A stretch of DNA of 64,000 bases from an uncultured Christensenellaceae bacterium (GTDB taxonomy: Bacteria > Bacillota > Clostridia > Christensenellales > Borkfalkiaceae). Of the stretch, positions 33,122 through 41,045 are shown one piece after another; positions within the stretch are counted from its first letter, which is position 1; each line of letters starts with the position of its first letter. The stretch is taken from assembly GCA_910586985.1 (NCBI GenBank), contig CAJUKK010000001.1:62001-126000 (forward strand), written 5' to 3'. Position numbers and translations under genes: made by a program. The notes below the pieces were generated by a model, which was not told the DNA's origin, did no database searches, and saw nothing but the letters and a program-made list of their open reading frames with translations.

Positions 33122-34156
33122 ATGGGAAATGCGGCAAGAAAACTGAATAGACGCGGCGAATCGCATGACGGGCGTTTCAGCAGGCAGATCGATTTGAGTA
33201 TCTTCGGAGACGAAAGGCTCTCGGCGGGAAACCGAAAGATCGAGTGCGCAATCCTTGGCTTTTCGAGAAATGGAAGAACCTGCGACTTTTATAACTCGGA
33301 GATCGCCGCTCGTTACCGTACGTCTCTCTCCACGGTGAACCGTACGAAGCGGAAGATCAGACAAGCCAACGTGTTTGAGCGCGGCGAGAAAGTGTATGAG
33401 TATATCTACAAAGGCGTTGATCCGAAGGATAAAGAACACTTTATCATTCACGAGTGGCTCTATCATGCCAACTTTTATATGGAAGGCAACGTCCATTCGA
33501 TTCGCCTGAGTGATTGTGCGATCGAAGTGTTAAGCTATATCAAGAGCTTTCCGAATGCACAGATTAAATGTACGCGGAATTGGATGGCGAAGAAGCTCGG
33601 TATCTCGCCCGACACGGTAGCGCGCTCTGTGCGGCTGTTAGAAGCGTTAAAGCTCATCTCGATTACATATCCGAAGGGACAGGAACGCGCCGTCAATGCG
33701 ACCGTGCGCACGCTTTTCCGCGTCGATACGAAGGCTTTGAACGACAAGTGCCGTGAGGTCGTAAAGAACGTGAAGTCCAAGGCGCAACAGGTCAAGGACG
33801 CGGACGAGAGAAGCGAGCGCGAAAGCTATTATGCAAAGAGGAAGCATGAGGAACAAGAGCGGCAGGCAAAGCTCCTCGAATTTCTTCGCACCGATCCCGA
33901 GTTTGCCGAGGCGGAGCGTCAGCTCAACACGCTTGAAATGAAGATCGGACAGGCGGAGGCGAAAGGGAACTATCGCATGGTGAAAGAGCTGTTGGAGCGG
34001 CGTATCGAGCTGAACAGACAGAGACGTGCGGGCTTGAAGCGGTTAGGCGTTACCGAGCAGGACTTAGAGCCGCGCTTCGAATGCGCGGAATGCCGTGATA
34101 CGGGCGAAAGAGCAGATCATACGTTCTGTGATTGCTGGCGGAGGCGATCGCCATGA
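33122..34156 (+). CDS. Two-HTH replication initiator-like protein
   Basis: 344 residues. First HTH at about residues 58-95 (CDFYNSEIAARYRTSLSTVNRTKRKIRQANVF); second winged HTH at about 125-185 (LSDCAIEVLSYIKSF...WMAKKLGISPDTVARSVRLLEALKLISI). Then a long charged coiled coil (residues 200-310) and a C-terminal Cys cluster CAECRDTG...FCDCW resembling the zinc motif of DnaC/DnaI-type proteins. This combination fits a replisome organiser or plasmid-style initiator. No HUH rolling-circle motif is visible. Strong ribosome site aaaggagaggcgc. It is the last gene before the noncoding end, where an origin would be expected. Confidence 0.65.
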   Translation: MGNAARKLNRRGESHDGRFSRQIDLSIFGDERLSAGNRKIECAILGFSRNGRTCDFYNSEIAARYRTSLSTVNRTKRKIRQANVFERGEKVYEYIYKGVDPKDKEHFIIHEWLYHANFYMEGNVHSIRLSDCAIEVLSYIKSFPNAQIKCTRNWMAKKLGISPDTVARSVRLLEALKLISITYPKGQERAVNATVRTLFRVDTKALNDKCREVVKNVKSKAQQVKDADERSERESYYAKRKHEEQERQAKLLEFLRTDPEFAEAERQLNTLEMKIGQAEAKGNYRMVKELLERRIELNRQRRAGLKRLGVTEQDLEPRFECAECRDTGERADHTFCDCWRRRSP

Positions 34157-35059
34157 AACGTATATCTTCGGTAACTCTGTGGCGAACTGAATAAGAAAAT
34201 TAAGAGCGTGGCATTGTCCGCGCTTATAGTCGTATAGTGAAGAGCACCCCGAACGGGGTGCTTTTTGTTTGTAAAAATTACTATACGAATATGACACGCA
34301 ATAACGTATCGAAAACAGACGGCGCGCGGGGTATATTGTGTCATAATCGGATAGCAAAAACGGGCGAAAAGTGTCAAAATCGGATAGAAACAATATAATC
34401 AAACAATATGTTTTGAAAAATATAGGCGCAAGCACCGAAGGGCTTGCTTGTTTGAGGAAAGAAGGTGCGGCGCGCGCCGCCGATTTTGGAAAGGGGAAGA
34501 AGGTAGCCGCCGCGGCGGCTCGATCGGAACGCCGAATCGGGAGAGCGACAAAGCGAAAACACACGTTTTAAGGCTCGCCACGCAAGCGGGCGAGCCTTAA
34601 AAAAAGCAAATTCAGACTTTCCGCCATGCGGCGAAAAATCAGAAATTTGTAATGCGGTAGAATTTGGAACGTCAGTTCGAACCGCCCCCGAAAATCGGGC
34701 AAGCCGCGATTTATCGGGGGCGGTATTCGCTCTGTCGTTGAAAATCCTTTTTCCCCGATAGAGCAGCTCCCGCGCGGTCGCGTTGGATCGGCTCGCTTTC
34801 TGTATCGGCAGAAGGTGGGGAAACGTTTGCCTGCACGCAGAGCTCGCCCTGCACGGTGGGGAAGCAATCAGAGCCGCGCCGCCCGCCGAACCGAAAGCCC
34901 CGCGCACCGCCAACGCGTCGCCCATGCGCCGAGATTTCGCAAAAAATGAAAAGCTCCCCGCGGCAAGCGAGGAGTGCAGAAACGGTATTTTGGCAGAGAA
35001 AAACGTAACGGAAAAGCAAAAAATTTGGGCATGATTTGGGATTTTTATTCCGAAATACA
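34157..35059. other. Hairpin-rich noncoding end of the element (origin/packaging candidate)
   Basis: About 900 bases without a convincing gene. It holds a terminator at 34243-34267; a 14-bp perfect stem TTTTAAGGCTCGCC / GGCGAGCCTTAAAA (34566-34602) with no U-tract; and a 44-base hairpin (34681-34724) with an 11-bp stem ACCGCCCCCGA / TCGGGGGCGGT, a one-base bulge and six more pairs. Reading frames here (for example 34371-34571 and 34374-35123 minus) lack ribosome sites and protein-like composition. Origins and packaging signals of filamentous phages are hairpins in just such an intergenic region. Confidence 0.5.
34243..34267 (+). terminator. Rho-independent terminator after the replication-type gene
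   Basis: AGCACCCC gaac GGGGTGCT followed by TTTTTG. It lies about 90 bases after the stop at 34156. Confidence 0.85.
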
Positions 35060-35097
35060 AGATATAGGGTGTTTTCATACGAAAACACCCTATATCT
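35060..35097. repeat. Perfect 17-bp hairpin abutting the tRNA-Tyr end
   Basis: AGATATAGGGTGTTTTC (35060-35076), loop atac, and its exact complement to 35097. It directly follows the tRNA 3' end on the minus strand, in the place held at the other junction by a U-tailed terminator. Probably the element's replacement for the tRNA terminator, or a recombination-related structure. Confidence 0.8.
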
Positions 35098-35119
35098 GGT
35101 GGGCAGAGGTGGATTCGAA
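35097..35119 (-). repeat. Attachment site copy, right end (inside intact tRNA-Tyr)
   Basis: The same 23 bases as 20891-20913. Here they form the real 3' end of the tRNA-Tyr gene, so integration left the tRNA functional. Confidence 0.95.
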
Positions 35120-35181
35120 CCACCGAAGTCGAAGACGTCAGATTTACAGTCTGATCCCTTTGGCCGCTCGGGAATCTGCCC
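35097..35181 (-). tRNA. tRNA-Tyr (GTA)
   Basis: 85 bases including encoded CCA. Acceptor GGGCAGA / TCTGCCC pairs fully, the anticodon loop is CTGTAAA, a long variable arm (class II) is present, and the T-loop is TTCGAAT. Its 3' end is the integration target of the 14-kb element. Confidence 0.96.
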
Positions 35182-35199
35182 GTTTATGAAATTAAAAAA

Positions 35200-35275
35200 T
35201 GGAGCCGGTGATCGGAATCGAACCAACAACCTGCTGATTACAAATCAGCTGCTCTGCCGATTGAGCTACACCGGC
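35200..35275 (-). tRNA. tRNA-Thr (TGT)
   Basis: 76 bases with encoded CCA; acceptor GCCGGTG / CACCGGC; anticodon loop TTTGTAA with TGT; D-arm GCTCAATCGGCAGAGC. 18 bases upstream of tRNA-Tyr on the same strand. Confidence 0.95.
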
Positions 35276-35279
35276 AAGG

Positions 35280-35355
35280 TGGTGCCTTGGGGCGGAATCG
35301 AACCACCGACAGACGGATTTTCAGTCCGTTGCTCTACCATCTGAGCTACCAAGGC
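35280..35355 (-). tRNA. tRNA-Phe (GAA)
   Basis: 76 bases with CCA; acceptor GCCTTGG / CCAAGGC; anticodon loop CTGAAAA. Four bases upstream of tRNA-Thr. Confidence 0.95.
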
Positions 35356-35361
35356 AAATTG

Positions 35362-35387
35362 AAACCTCATTCCTCGGAATGAGGTTT
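35362..35387 (-). terminator. Hairpin between tRNA-Asp and tRNA-Phe
   Basis: AAACCTCATTCC / GGAATGAGGTTT with a two-base loop. On the minus strand it follows tRNA-Asp and is trailed only by caattt, so it may be a weak terminator or a processing signal. Confidence 0.5.
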
Positions 35388-35392
35388 TAAAA

Positions 35393-35469
35393 TGGCGACC
35401 CAAAACGGGCTCGAACCGTCGACCTCCAGCGTGACAGGCTGGCGCTCTAACCAACTGAGCTATTGGGCC
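35393..35469 (-). tRNA. tRNA-Asp (GTC)
   Basis: 77 bases with CCA; acceptor GGCCCAA with TTGGGTC (one G-T pair); anticodon loop CTGTCAC. Confidence 0.95.
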
Positions 35470-35498
35470 ATTTATTTAACTGTTACAGAGAAGGGCAA

Positions 35499-35575
35499 TG
35501 GTGGGCCTTCACGGACTTGAACCGCGGACCGATCGGTTATGAGCCGACTGCTCTAACCAACTGAGCTAAAGGCCC
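35499..35575 (-). tRNA. tRNA with CAT anticodon (Met or lysidine Ile2)
   Basis: 77 bases with CCA; acceptor GGGCCTT / AAGGCCC; anticodon loop CTCATAA. CTCATAA is often seen in tRNA-Ile2 (lysidine-modified CAT) as well as in elongator Met, so the identity is left open. First of the five-gene cluster in the direction of transcription. Confidence 0.9.
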
Positions 35576-35768
35576 GTTTCGTGTCTCTCAAAACAGTGCT
35601 TGCTTATAATAATATAAAAAGAAATAAATGTCAAGTGTTTTTTCGTTCTTTTTTTATAAAATTAACGAACTTTTTTTTCGACGCTATTTTTCATAATTTC
35701 CCTCAATTCTCCAAAAATCGAGTTATGCTTTCTGATACAATACTTTTACTTTCATGCGGAGGTCGTTT

Positions 35769-36077
35769 ATGAAGTTTGAGAGCCGTAGAGCAGGAGAAAA
35801 TCTTTATATTTATTTGGACGGCGAATTGGACGAGCATACCGTGGCGGACGTTCGCCGCGAAGCTGACCGCCTGATCGACGAACACGCAGGCGCGTCGCGT
35901 GCGATTTTTAATTTGGCGGGAGTGCGTTTTATGGATTCGACGGGGATCGGTTTTTTGATCGGTCGGTATAACAGAATAAAAAAATACGGTATGGGAATGT
36001 ATCTCGAAAACCCGAATGCAGGAGCTGATAAAGTACTGTTGTTAAGCGGCGTATATTCCTTGATGCCCAAAATTTAA
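35769..36077 (+). CDS. spoIIAA: Anti-sigma F factor antagonist SpoIIAA
   Basis: 102 residues from ATG 35769 (gcggaggtcgttt upstream). STAS domain: NLYIYLDGELDEHTVADVRREADRLID, then NLAGVRFMDSTGIGFLIGRYNRI, where the Ser of DSTGIG is the phosphorylation site used in sigma-F control. In the forespore, dephosphorylated SpoIIAA displaces sigma F from SpoIIAB. First gene of the spoIIA operon, showing that the host lineage makes endospores or descends from one that did. Confidence 0.95.
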   Translation: MKFESRRAGENLYIYLDGELDEHTVADVRREADRLIDEHAGASRAIFNLAGVRFMDSTGIGFLIGRYNRIKKYGMGMYLENPNAGADKVLLLSGVYSLMPKI

Positions 36078-36116
36078 CATGCGCGCAATAAAAGTCATAA
36101 AACAGGAGTCATGACA

Positions 36117-36554
36117 ATGAATCAAATGAAATTAAAAATTTTATCCCGCTCAGAAAACGAAATTTTTGCGCGAAATACCGTCGCAGCTTTTGCTCTTCCG
36201 CTCAATCCTACGCTGAGCGAACTTTCCGATATAAAAACTGCCGTTTCCGAAGCGGTAACAAATTGTATTGTGCATGCTTACGGCAAGGGAGAAGGGTGGA
36301 TCGAAATCGAGTGTTCGCTTGATAATGCGCGCCTACATATTAAAATATCCGACAGCGGAAAAGGGATCGCCGACTTAAACGAGGCGCAACAACCGTTTTT
36401 TACGACGTTGGCGGATGAGGAGCGTTCGGGTATGGGCTTTACGATTATGAAAACATTCATGAGCGATTTTTGCGTTACTTCGCGTTTGGGCGAGGGCACG
36501 CAAATAACGATGACGAAGGACTTCGGCGCGAAGGCGGAAGCAGATGCTCAATGA
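36117..36554 (+). CDS. spoIIAB: Anti-sigma F factor/serine kinase SpoIIAB
   Basis: 145 residues from ATG 36117, which is eight bases from aggag; the ATG at 36111 is too close. GHKL ATPase motifs: N-box SEAVTNCIVHAYG, G1 ISDSGKGI, and G2 region ERSGMGFTIMKTFM. It holds sigma F inactive and phosphorylates SpoIIAA. It overlaps sigF by 11 bases. Confidence 0.95.
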   Translation: MNQMKLKILSRSENEIFARNTVAAFALPLNPTLSELSDIKTAVSEAVTNCIVHAYGKGEGWIEIECSLDNARLHIKISDSGKGIADLNEAQQPFFTTLADEERSGMGFTIMKTFMSDFCVTSRLGEGTQITMTKDFGAKAEADAQ

Positions 36555-37269
36555 ACAGGAGACGTTGCTCTGTATTCGCCGTGCAAAAGAGGGCGACAAT
36601 GCCGCAAAAGAGACGCTTTTAAGCCATAATACGTCTCTTTTAAAGAGTATTATCAGGCGATACCTTGGCAAAGGCGTAGAATACGACGATCTGTTTGAGC
36701 TCGCATGCATGGGTTTTTTAAAAGCGATCGCAGGTTTCGACGAAAAATTCGGCGTGCGTTTTTCAACGTATGCCGTTCCTATGATCGCGGGAGAGATAAA
36801 ACGTTTTCTGCGCGACGACGGCAGTATAAAGGTGTCGCGGGCGATGAAAAAAACGGCGCGCGATATCAACCGTTATATTGAAGAGTATTCGGGGGAACAC
36901 GGGAAACAACCTACGGTTAAAGAGCTTGCCGCGGCATTTTCAATGGACGAGGGGGAAGTCGTGTTCACGCTCGGGTCATCGCGCATGCCTGTGTCTATTT
37001 ACGAACAGTCCGATTATAAGGACGAAAAATCGGTAACGCTTGCCGAAAAGTTGCCTGCAAACGATAATCAGGAGGATATGCTCGATAAAATGCTTTTAAA
37101 GCAGGCAATCGAGAATTTGCCCGAACGTGAGAAGAAGATCGTATTTTTAAGGTATTTCCGCGATATGACGCAGGCGGAAGTTGCGCGGCGAATCGGCGTT
37201 TCGCAGGTGCAGATTTCGCGCATTGAAAGCCGGCTGATGGAAAAGTTTAAGCGGGAATTGAGCAGTTAA
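36544..37269 (+). CDS. sigF: RNA polymerase sigma-F factor
   Basis: 241 residues, full length. Region 2 (SIIRRYLGKGVEYDDLFELACMGFLKAIAGFDEKFGVRFSTYAVPMIAGEIKRFLRDDGSIKVSR) and region 4 (LPEREKKIVFLRYFRDMTQAEVARRIGVSQVQISRIESRLMEKFKREL) are both complete. Directs the first forespore-specific transcription. Last gene of the spoIIA operon, followed by a terminator. Confidence 0.95.
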   Translation: MLNEQETLLCIRRAKEGDNAAKETLLSHNTSLLKSIIRRYLGKGVEYDDLFELACMGFLKAIAGFDEKFGVRFSTYAVPMIAGEIKRFLRDDGSIKVSRAMKKTARDINRYIEEYSGEHGKQPTVKELAAAFSMDEGEVVFTLGSSRMPVSIYEQSDYKDEKSVTLAEKLPANDNQEDMLDKMLLKQAIENLPEREKKIVFLRYFRDMTQAEVARRIGVSQVQISRIESRLMEKFKRELSS

Positions 37270-37295
37270 AGACAATTTATGCAAAAATATACATT

Positions 37296-37329
37296 AAACG
37301 GGATAATCATGCGGGATTATCCCGTTTTT
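37296..37329 (+). terminator. Terminator of the spoIIA operon
   Basis: AAACGGGATAATC / GATTATCCCGTTT with a short loop, followed by TTTTT. Confidence 0.85.
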
Positions 37330-37342
37330 ATGCGTTAAACGT

Positions 37343-37372
37343 TTGACTTTATACTTTTTTCCGTGATATAAT
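37343..37372 (+). promoter_or_regulatory. Promoter of the histidine operon
   Basis: TTGACT (37343-37348), an 18-base spacer and TATAAT (37367-37372). Only 25 bases separate it from hisZ, with gtaggag as the ribosome site, so there is no room for a T-box or attenuator leader. Confidence 0.75.
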
Positions 37373-37397
37373 AAAGCAATCGACGTAGGAGAAAATC

Positions 37398-38573
37398 ATG
37401 GCTTACCGAAAATTGCCGAGCGGCGTTCAGGATATTTTACCTGAAGAATGTTTTTTGTTGAACGAGATACAGAACAAACTCAGGCGTCATTTCAGCGTTT
37501 GCGGATTTGATCCTGTTTTGCCGTCGTCGCTCGAATATTATGATACCTATTCCGAGATTAAAAACCGTATACCGCAGGAACGCATGTTTAAGTTTACGGA
37601 TTCGGACGGACGTATTCTGGTTCTTCGCCCCGATACTACGCTTGCTATATCGCGAATTGCCGCGACCAAGCTCGGTTGCGCGCGTGCTCGGCTGTGTTAT
37701 TTTGCGGACAAATGGGACATGCAAAACGCGGGCGGTTTGTTCAGCCGTGAAATATATCAGGCGGGCGTGGAATGTCTTGGGGAAGAAGGCGTGTTTTCGG
37801 ACGCACAGGCAGTTGCGTTTGCTATCGAGTGCCTGCGGGCGGTCGGCGTGAAAAATTTTATTCTCGATATCGGACACGTGGGATATTTTAAGGGGATTTT
37901 AAAAGAATGCGGACTCAACGATGCCGATGCGGAGACGGTGCGCCGCTGTATCAATTCAAAGGACGCGGTTCATGCCGAAAAATTGTTGCGTAAACGCGGC
38001 GTTTCGGGGGAAACGCTCAACCGTGTTCTGGCGCTGCCGGCACTGTTCGGCGGAGCGGAAATATTTGAACGTGCGTATGCGCTTACGGACAACTGCGAGG
38101 CGCGCGCGGCGGTCGATTATCTGAGAAAACTCAATGCGTTGCTCTCCGATATGGGGTACGCAGAGGAATTGAGGTTTGACCTCGGTACGGTAAAGCGACT
38201 TTCTTATTATTCCGGAATTGTCTTTTCCGCGCTTGTTAACGAAGTAGGCGCTCCCGTACTAAGCGGCGGAAGATACGATAACCTTGCCGCGGACTTCGGG
38301 AAACATATTCCCGCGGTGGGATTTGCGATCGGATTAAAGAGAATTATGATTGCTTTGGAGCGTCAGGGCGGTTTTTCCGCCGTTTCGAAAGTTGGTGTGA
38401 TTATTTGCGACGAGGGCGCGGAGGGGAAAGCGTACCGTCTGTTTTCGGAGCTAACGGGGCGCGGAGAGCGTGTGCGGTTGAGCGCCTCGACCGGCAGAGC
38501 TGCAATTGCGGCGGAGCGGGTGAATGCGGAAAAGATTTATTACGTAACGAAGGACGGCGTGGAAACGTTATGA
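37398..38573 (+). CDS. hisZ: ATP phosphoribosyltransferase regulatory subunit HisZ
   Basis: 391 residues. HisRS-like catalytic core without tRNA-binding domain: LPSGVQDILPEECFLLNEIQNKLRRHF, motif 2-like FKFTDSDGRILVLRPDTTLAISRIAAT, and GGRYDNLAADFGKHIPAVGFAIGLKRI. It partners the short HisG for the first step of histidine synthesis. First gene of the his operon; its TGA overlaps the hisG ATG. Confidence 0.95.
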   Translation: MAYRKLPSGVQDILPEECFLLNEIQNKLRRHFSVCGFDPVLPSSLEYYDTYSEIKNRIPQERMFKFTDSDGRILVLRPDTTLAISRIAATKLGCARARLCYFADKWDMQNAGGLFSREIYQAGVECLGEEGVFSDAQAVAFAIECLRAVGVKNFILDIGHVGYFKGILKECGLNDADAETVRRCINSKDAVHAEKLLRKRGVSGETLNRVLALPALFGGAEIFERAYALTDNCEARAAVDYLRKLNALLSDMGYAEELRFDLGTVKRLSYYSGIVFSALVNEVGAPVLSGGRYDNLAADFGKHIPAVGFAIGLKRIMIALERQGGFSAVSKVGVIICDEGAEGKAYRLFSELTGRGERVRLSASTGRAAIAAERVNAEKIYYVTKDGVETL

Positions 38574-39196
38574 TACATTTTGCACTGAGTAAAGGGCGTC
38601 TTGCCAAAGAGAGCGCGGTGCTTTTAAAATCCTGCGGCGTAGACACTTCCGTGCTCGAACAGGATACGCGCGAACTTGTTCTCAAAAGCAGAGACGGGAA
38701 ATACGGTTTTTTCCTCGTTAAACCGTCCGACGTTCCGACTTATGTGGAGGCAGGCGTCGCCGACCTCGGGATCGTCGGGAAAGATACGCTTCTGGAAGAA
38801 GAAAAAGACCTCTATGAAATGCTGGATTTGCGTTTGGGAGAATGTAAGCTCTGTATAGCGGGCGATCCTACGCGGAAGGATGCGCTCACGAATCCGCATC
38901 TTCGGGTAGCCACAAAGTACGTAAACACGGCGAAAAGAGTGTTTGCCGAACGAGGCGAAGAGATAGAGGTAATTGCTTTGCACGGTTCTATCGAGCTTGC
39001 GCCCGTTACGGGACTTGCGGATTTGATTTTCGACGTAGTACAAACGGGTTCTACGTTAAAGGCGAACGGACTTGCAGTGCTCGAAGAGGTATATACGGGA
39101 ATTACTGCGCGGCTCGTTGTAAATAAAGTGAGTTTAAAGACGCAGGCGGCGGAAATTCTTCCGCTTATCGATAAACTCAGAGAGGTAGTAGGATGA
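38570..39196 (+). CDS. hisG: ATP phosphoribosyltransferase, short form
   Basis: 208 residues from ATG 38570. The short HisG form without the regulatory ACT-like domain: IHFALSKGRLAKESAVLLKSCG, VPTYVEAGVADLGIVGKDTL, and the PRPP loop region DLIFDVVQTGSTLKANGL. It condenses ATP and PRPP and needs HisZ, which is encoded just upstream. A longer frame reaching 38405 lies inside hisZ and is not the start. Confidence 0.96.
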   Translation: MIHFALSKGRLAKESAVLLKSCGVDTSVLEQDTRELVLKSRDGKYGFFLVKPSDVPTYVEAGVADLGIVGKDTLLEEEKDLYEMLDLRLGECKLCIAGDPTRKDALTNPHLRVATKYVNTAKRVFAERGEEIEVIALHGSIELAPVTGLADLIFDVVQTGSTLKANGLAVLEEVYTGITARLVVNKVSLKTQAAEILPLIDKLREVVG

Positions 39197-40464
39197 AAAT
39201 ATATACGGAAAACGACTGCGGCGAATTATTAAAACGCGGTTTTGAAGAACGGGAACGGGAGCTTGAAATTGTCAAAAACATACTGTCCGATGTGCGTACG
39301 CGTGGCGATGCTGCGGTATTCGATTATGAAAAACAGTTTAGCGGAGCTCTGATCGATCAAGAAAATATTTGCGTCGGCGAATTGGAATATCTTGCGGCAT
39401 ATGAGGAGGTTTCGCCTAAACTGCTCTGCAGTTTAAGGCGGGCAATCAAAAATATACGTGAATATCACAGCCGTAAAGGGAGACGGGATACGTTGGAAAC
39501 GCATGACGGCAGGATGACGGGCTATGTCGTCCGTCCCGTTGCAAGCGCGGGAATTTATGTTCCTGCCGGAACGGCGCCGCTTGCTTCCTCCGTGTGTATG
39601 GGGGTAATTCCCGCAAAGGCAGCGGGGGTGAAAAACGTCGTTGTGGTAACGCCGACAAAAAAGGGCGCGGTTCATCCGCTTGTCCTTGTGGCTGCCAGAG
39701 AATGCGGCGCGGACGCGGTTTATAAAACGGGCGGCGCGCAGGCAATCGCCGCGCTTGCTTACGGCACGGAGAGCATTAAAAAGGTAGACGTGATCGCAGG
39801 ACCGGGAAACATATACGTTACGCTTGCCAAGAAGGAAGTTTATGGTCAGGTTGGGATTGACATGTTGGCGGGGCCGAGCGAAATTTTGATTATTGCCGAC
39901 GGATCGGCTGATCCCGACTGCGTTGCGGCGGACGTATTGTCGCAGGCGGAGCACGATCCTCTTTCACGGGCGATTGTGGTTACGCCGGATGCGCGTCTTG
40001 CCGAAAAAATATCGGAACGCGTGCTTGTTCGGCTAAAAGAATTGCCGCGGCGGGAGATTGCGGAAAAATCGCTTGATTTCGGTGGCGGGATCGTTTTGGT
40101 GAAAGATTTAGAGAAAGCATGCGAAATTTCCAACCAAATTGCGCCCGAGCACCTCGAACTCTATGTTGCCGAGCCGGAAGAATGGCTGAACAAAATTGAA
40201 AATGCGGGCGCGGTATTTCTCGGAGGATATACTCCGGAACCTGTGGGGGACTATTTTGCGGGTCCTGATCATATTTTACCTACGGGCGGAAGCGCAAAGT
40301 TTTTCGGGGTTCTCAACGAGGACGTTTTTACGCGTAAAATGAGCGTTATCGGTTATACCAAAGAGGCGTTGTTGAAGGACGGGGCGGATATCGTACGTCT
40401 TGCCGAAAGCGAGGGGTTGGCGGCGCATGCGCGCGCGGTACTTGCGCGTACGGAGGAGAAATAA
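39193..40464 (+). CDS. hisD: Histidinol dehydrogenase
   Basis: 423 residues. Diagnostic stretches include AGIYVPAGTAPLASSVCMGVIPAKAAGV, KVDVIAGPGNIYVTLAKKEV, DMLAGPSEILIIAD, SQAEHDPLSRA (zinc ligands) and NQIAPEHLELY. It oxidises histidinol to histidine in two NAD-dependent steps. Start overlaps the hisG stop. Confidence 0.97.
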   Translation: MKIYTENDCGELLKRGFEERERELEIVKNILSDVRTRGDAAVFDYEKQFSGALIDQENICVGELEYLAAYEEVSPKLLCSLRRAIKNIREYHSRKGRRDTLETHDGRMTGYVVRPVASAGIYVPAGTAPLASSVCMGVIPAKAAGVKNVVVVTPTKKGAVHPLVLVAARECGADAVYKTGGAQAIAALAYGTESIKKVDVIAGPGNIYVTLAKKEVYGQVGIDMLAGPSEILIIADGSADPDCVAADVLSQAEHDPLSRAIVVTPDARLAEKISERVLVRLKELPRREIAEKSLDFGGGIVLVKDLEKACEISNQIAPEHLELYVAEPEEWLNKIENAGAVFLGGYTPEPVGDYFAGPDHILPTGGSAKFFGVLNEDVFTRKMSVIGYTKEALLKDGADIVRLAESEGLAAHARAVLARTEEK

Positions 40465-40466
40465 TA

Positions 40467-41045
40467 ATGAGAGCGACAACGATTCAAAGAAAAACAAAAG
40501 AGACGGATATTTCGCTTGCTCTGAACCTAGACGGCGCAGGGAAAACGGAAATTAATAGCGGTGTGGGATTTTTTGATCACATGCTCGAAATTCTTACCGT
40601 GCACGGAGGATTTGATCTTACGGTAACATGTAAGGGCGATACGAGGGTAGATTTTCACCATTCGGTAGAGGACGTGGGCATTGTGCTTGGAAACGCGGTA
40701 AAAACCGCGCTCGGCGATAAACGTGGCATTGCGCGGTTTGCGGACAAAGTTGTTCCGATGGACGAGTGCGCCGCGCTTGTCGCGCTCGATTTGAGCGGAC
40801 GGGCGTATCTTTCTTTTGAAAGTCCGCTTACGGGTACGGCGGGAGCGTTCGATCTTGAACTCGTGGAAGAGTTTCTGCGCGCATTTACTTTGCATGCAGG
40901 TGCGAATTTATATGTAAAGCTTTTAAAAGGCGGAAATAAGCATCATGAGGCGGAGGCGATTTTTAAGGCGCTTGCTCTGTGTCTGAAAGACGCTGTAAAA
41001 ATTGTGTCTGATCGCGTGCCTTCGTCCAAGGGTATGCTCGAATGA
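40467..41045 (+). CDS. hisB: Imidazoleglycerol-phosphate dehydratase
   Basis: 192 residues, the monofunctional IGPD. Metal-binding motifs GVGFFDHML, FHHSVEDVGIVLG, DLSGRAYLSFE and NKHHEAEAIFKALA. No fused phosphatase domain, so histidinol-phosphatase must be supplied elsewhere. Three bases after hisD; overlaps hisH by four. Confidence 0.97.
   Translation: MRATTIQRKTKETDISLALNLDGAGKTEINSGVGFFDHMLEILTVHGGFDLTVTCKGDTRVDFHHSVEDVGIVLGNAVKTALGDKRGIARFADKVVPMDECAALVALDLSGRAYLSFESPLTGTAGAFDLELVEEFLRAFTLHAGANLYVKLLKGGNKHHEAEAIFKALALCLKDAVKIVSDRVPSSKGMLE

Larger units (their letters stand above)
20891..35119. mobile_element. 14.2-kb integrated element in tRNA-Tyr, inovirus-like (Zot-encoding)
   Basis: The boundaries are the two 23-bp copies of the tRNA-Tyr 3' end. 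Contents: tyrosine integrase 44 bases inside the left copy; Xre-type repressor with divergent promoter and operators; an operon from 23815 to about 32543 of tightly overlapping genes; a Zot-like morphogenesis ATPase; small HTH protein; two-HTH replication-type protein; and a hairpin-rich noncoding right end. No terminase, HK97 capsid, tail, lysin or conjugation genes are seen. That set, with several single-helix membrane proteins carrying large ectodomains, resembles filamentous phage prophages more than tailed phages or ICEs. The phage nature is inferred; the element boundaries are seen directly. Confidence 0.85.

Noticed and set aside
20957..34156. Integrative conjugative element
   Set aside because: No relaxase, VirB4/VirD4-like or FtsK-type coupling protein is present; the single P-loop ATPase has the Zot arrangement.
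34371..34571. 66-codon plus-strand frame (and a 249-codon minus-strand frame 34374-35123) in the noncoding end of the element
   Set aside because: No ribosome site, Arg/Ala-rich low-complexity translation, and the sequence is dominated by hairpins. It reads as noncoding.
34566..34602. Hairpin considered a terminator
   Set aside because: On both strands the stem is followed by A-rich rather than U-rich RNA.
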